DNA of 5,163 nt, taken from positions 1-5,163 of the forward strand of contig JACMNZ010000428.1 in the NCBI GenBank assembly GCA_014378285.1, written 5' to 3'. Below, in pieces: positions 5,136 to 5,163 of this stretch. Source of the DNA: Pseudopedobacter sp. (GTDB taxonomy: Bacteria > Bacteroidota > Bacteroidia > Sphingobacteriales > Sphingobacteriaceae). The translations under genes were made by a program, and so were the position numbers. Numbering within the stretch: the first letter of the stretch is position 1; each line of letters starts with the position of its first letter. The notes under the pieces are model-generated. The model saw nothing but the letters and a program-made list of their open reading frames with translations. It had not been told where the DNA came from and made no database searches.

Positions 5136-5163
5136 CCCAACATTTTCAGATAATTAACGTTAA

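Noticed and set aside
5102..5163. Possible C-terminus of a minus-strand gene entering from the right edge
   Set aside because: One frame is open for about 20 codons to the edge, but with no recognisable sequence and a promoter-like repeat in the same place it cannot be supported.

Overview
The window looks like a chromosomal segment from a Bacteroidota bacterium, most likely a Sphingobacteriaceae member (Pedobacter or Mucilaginibacter type). The reasons are the low GC content, AT-rich leaders without Shine-Dalgarno sites, a -7 element of the Bacteroidota form TAnnTTTG in front of etfB, and the protein sequences. The taxonomic call is inference from reading, not from a search.

Layout. The left edge, on the minus strand, holds the N-terminal 56 residues of a ChrA-type chromate transporter that starts at TTG and is cut by the window edge (1-169). 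It lies downstream of a short cytosolic two-TPR protein (315-644, minus). A 48-bp divergent spacer separates the TPR gene from etfB (693-1430, plus). etfB is followed by etfA (1633-2610, plus), and the pair encodes the beta and alpha subunits of electron transfer flavoprotein. A strong 44-bp hairpin terminator follows etfA. Next come a bifunctional-nuclease/UVR-domain protein (3007-3597, plus) and a NupG-type nucleoside:H+ symporter (3693-4937, plus). The last 226 bp hold no gene I can support, only a small palindrome and a promoter-like motif.

How the genes relate. EtfA and EtfB form one heterodimer that carries electrons from acyl-CoA and related dehydrogenases to the quinone pool. The BFN-UVR protein and the nucleoside transporter are both loosely tied to nucleic acid or nucleotide metabolism and may share transcription, but the sequence does not prove it. 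The TPR protein has no assignable specific role.

The most interesting feature is non-coding. The 202-bp gap between etfB and etfA carries a structured element (about 1440-1555): an outer GCGTT/AACGC stem, a CCCC/GGGG hairpin and a long T-run/A-run hairpin. A second, diverged and shorter copy in the opposite orientation lies downstream of etfA (about 2742-2835). The two share blocks GAGCGTTT, ACTATATCTTTTTT, CCGTT and TAACGCAAAA in the same order. etfA is therefore bracketed by two inverted copies of a small, probably dispersed palindromic repeat. Just upstream of etfA there are also two tandem, near-identical GGATAA...TTATCC hairpins. No CRISPR array, tRNA, rRNA, transposase or novel multi-gene system is visible.
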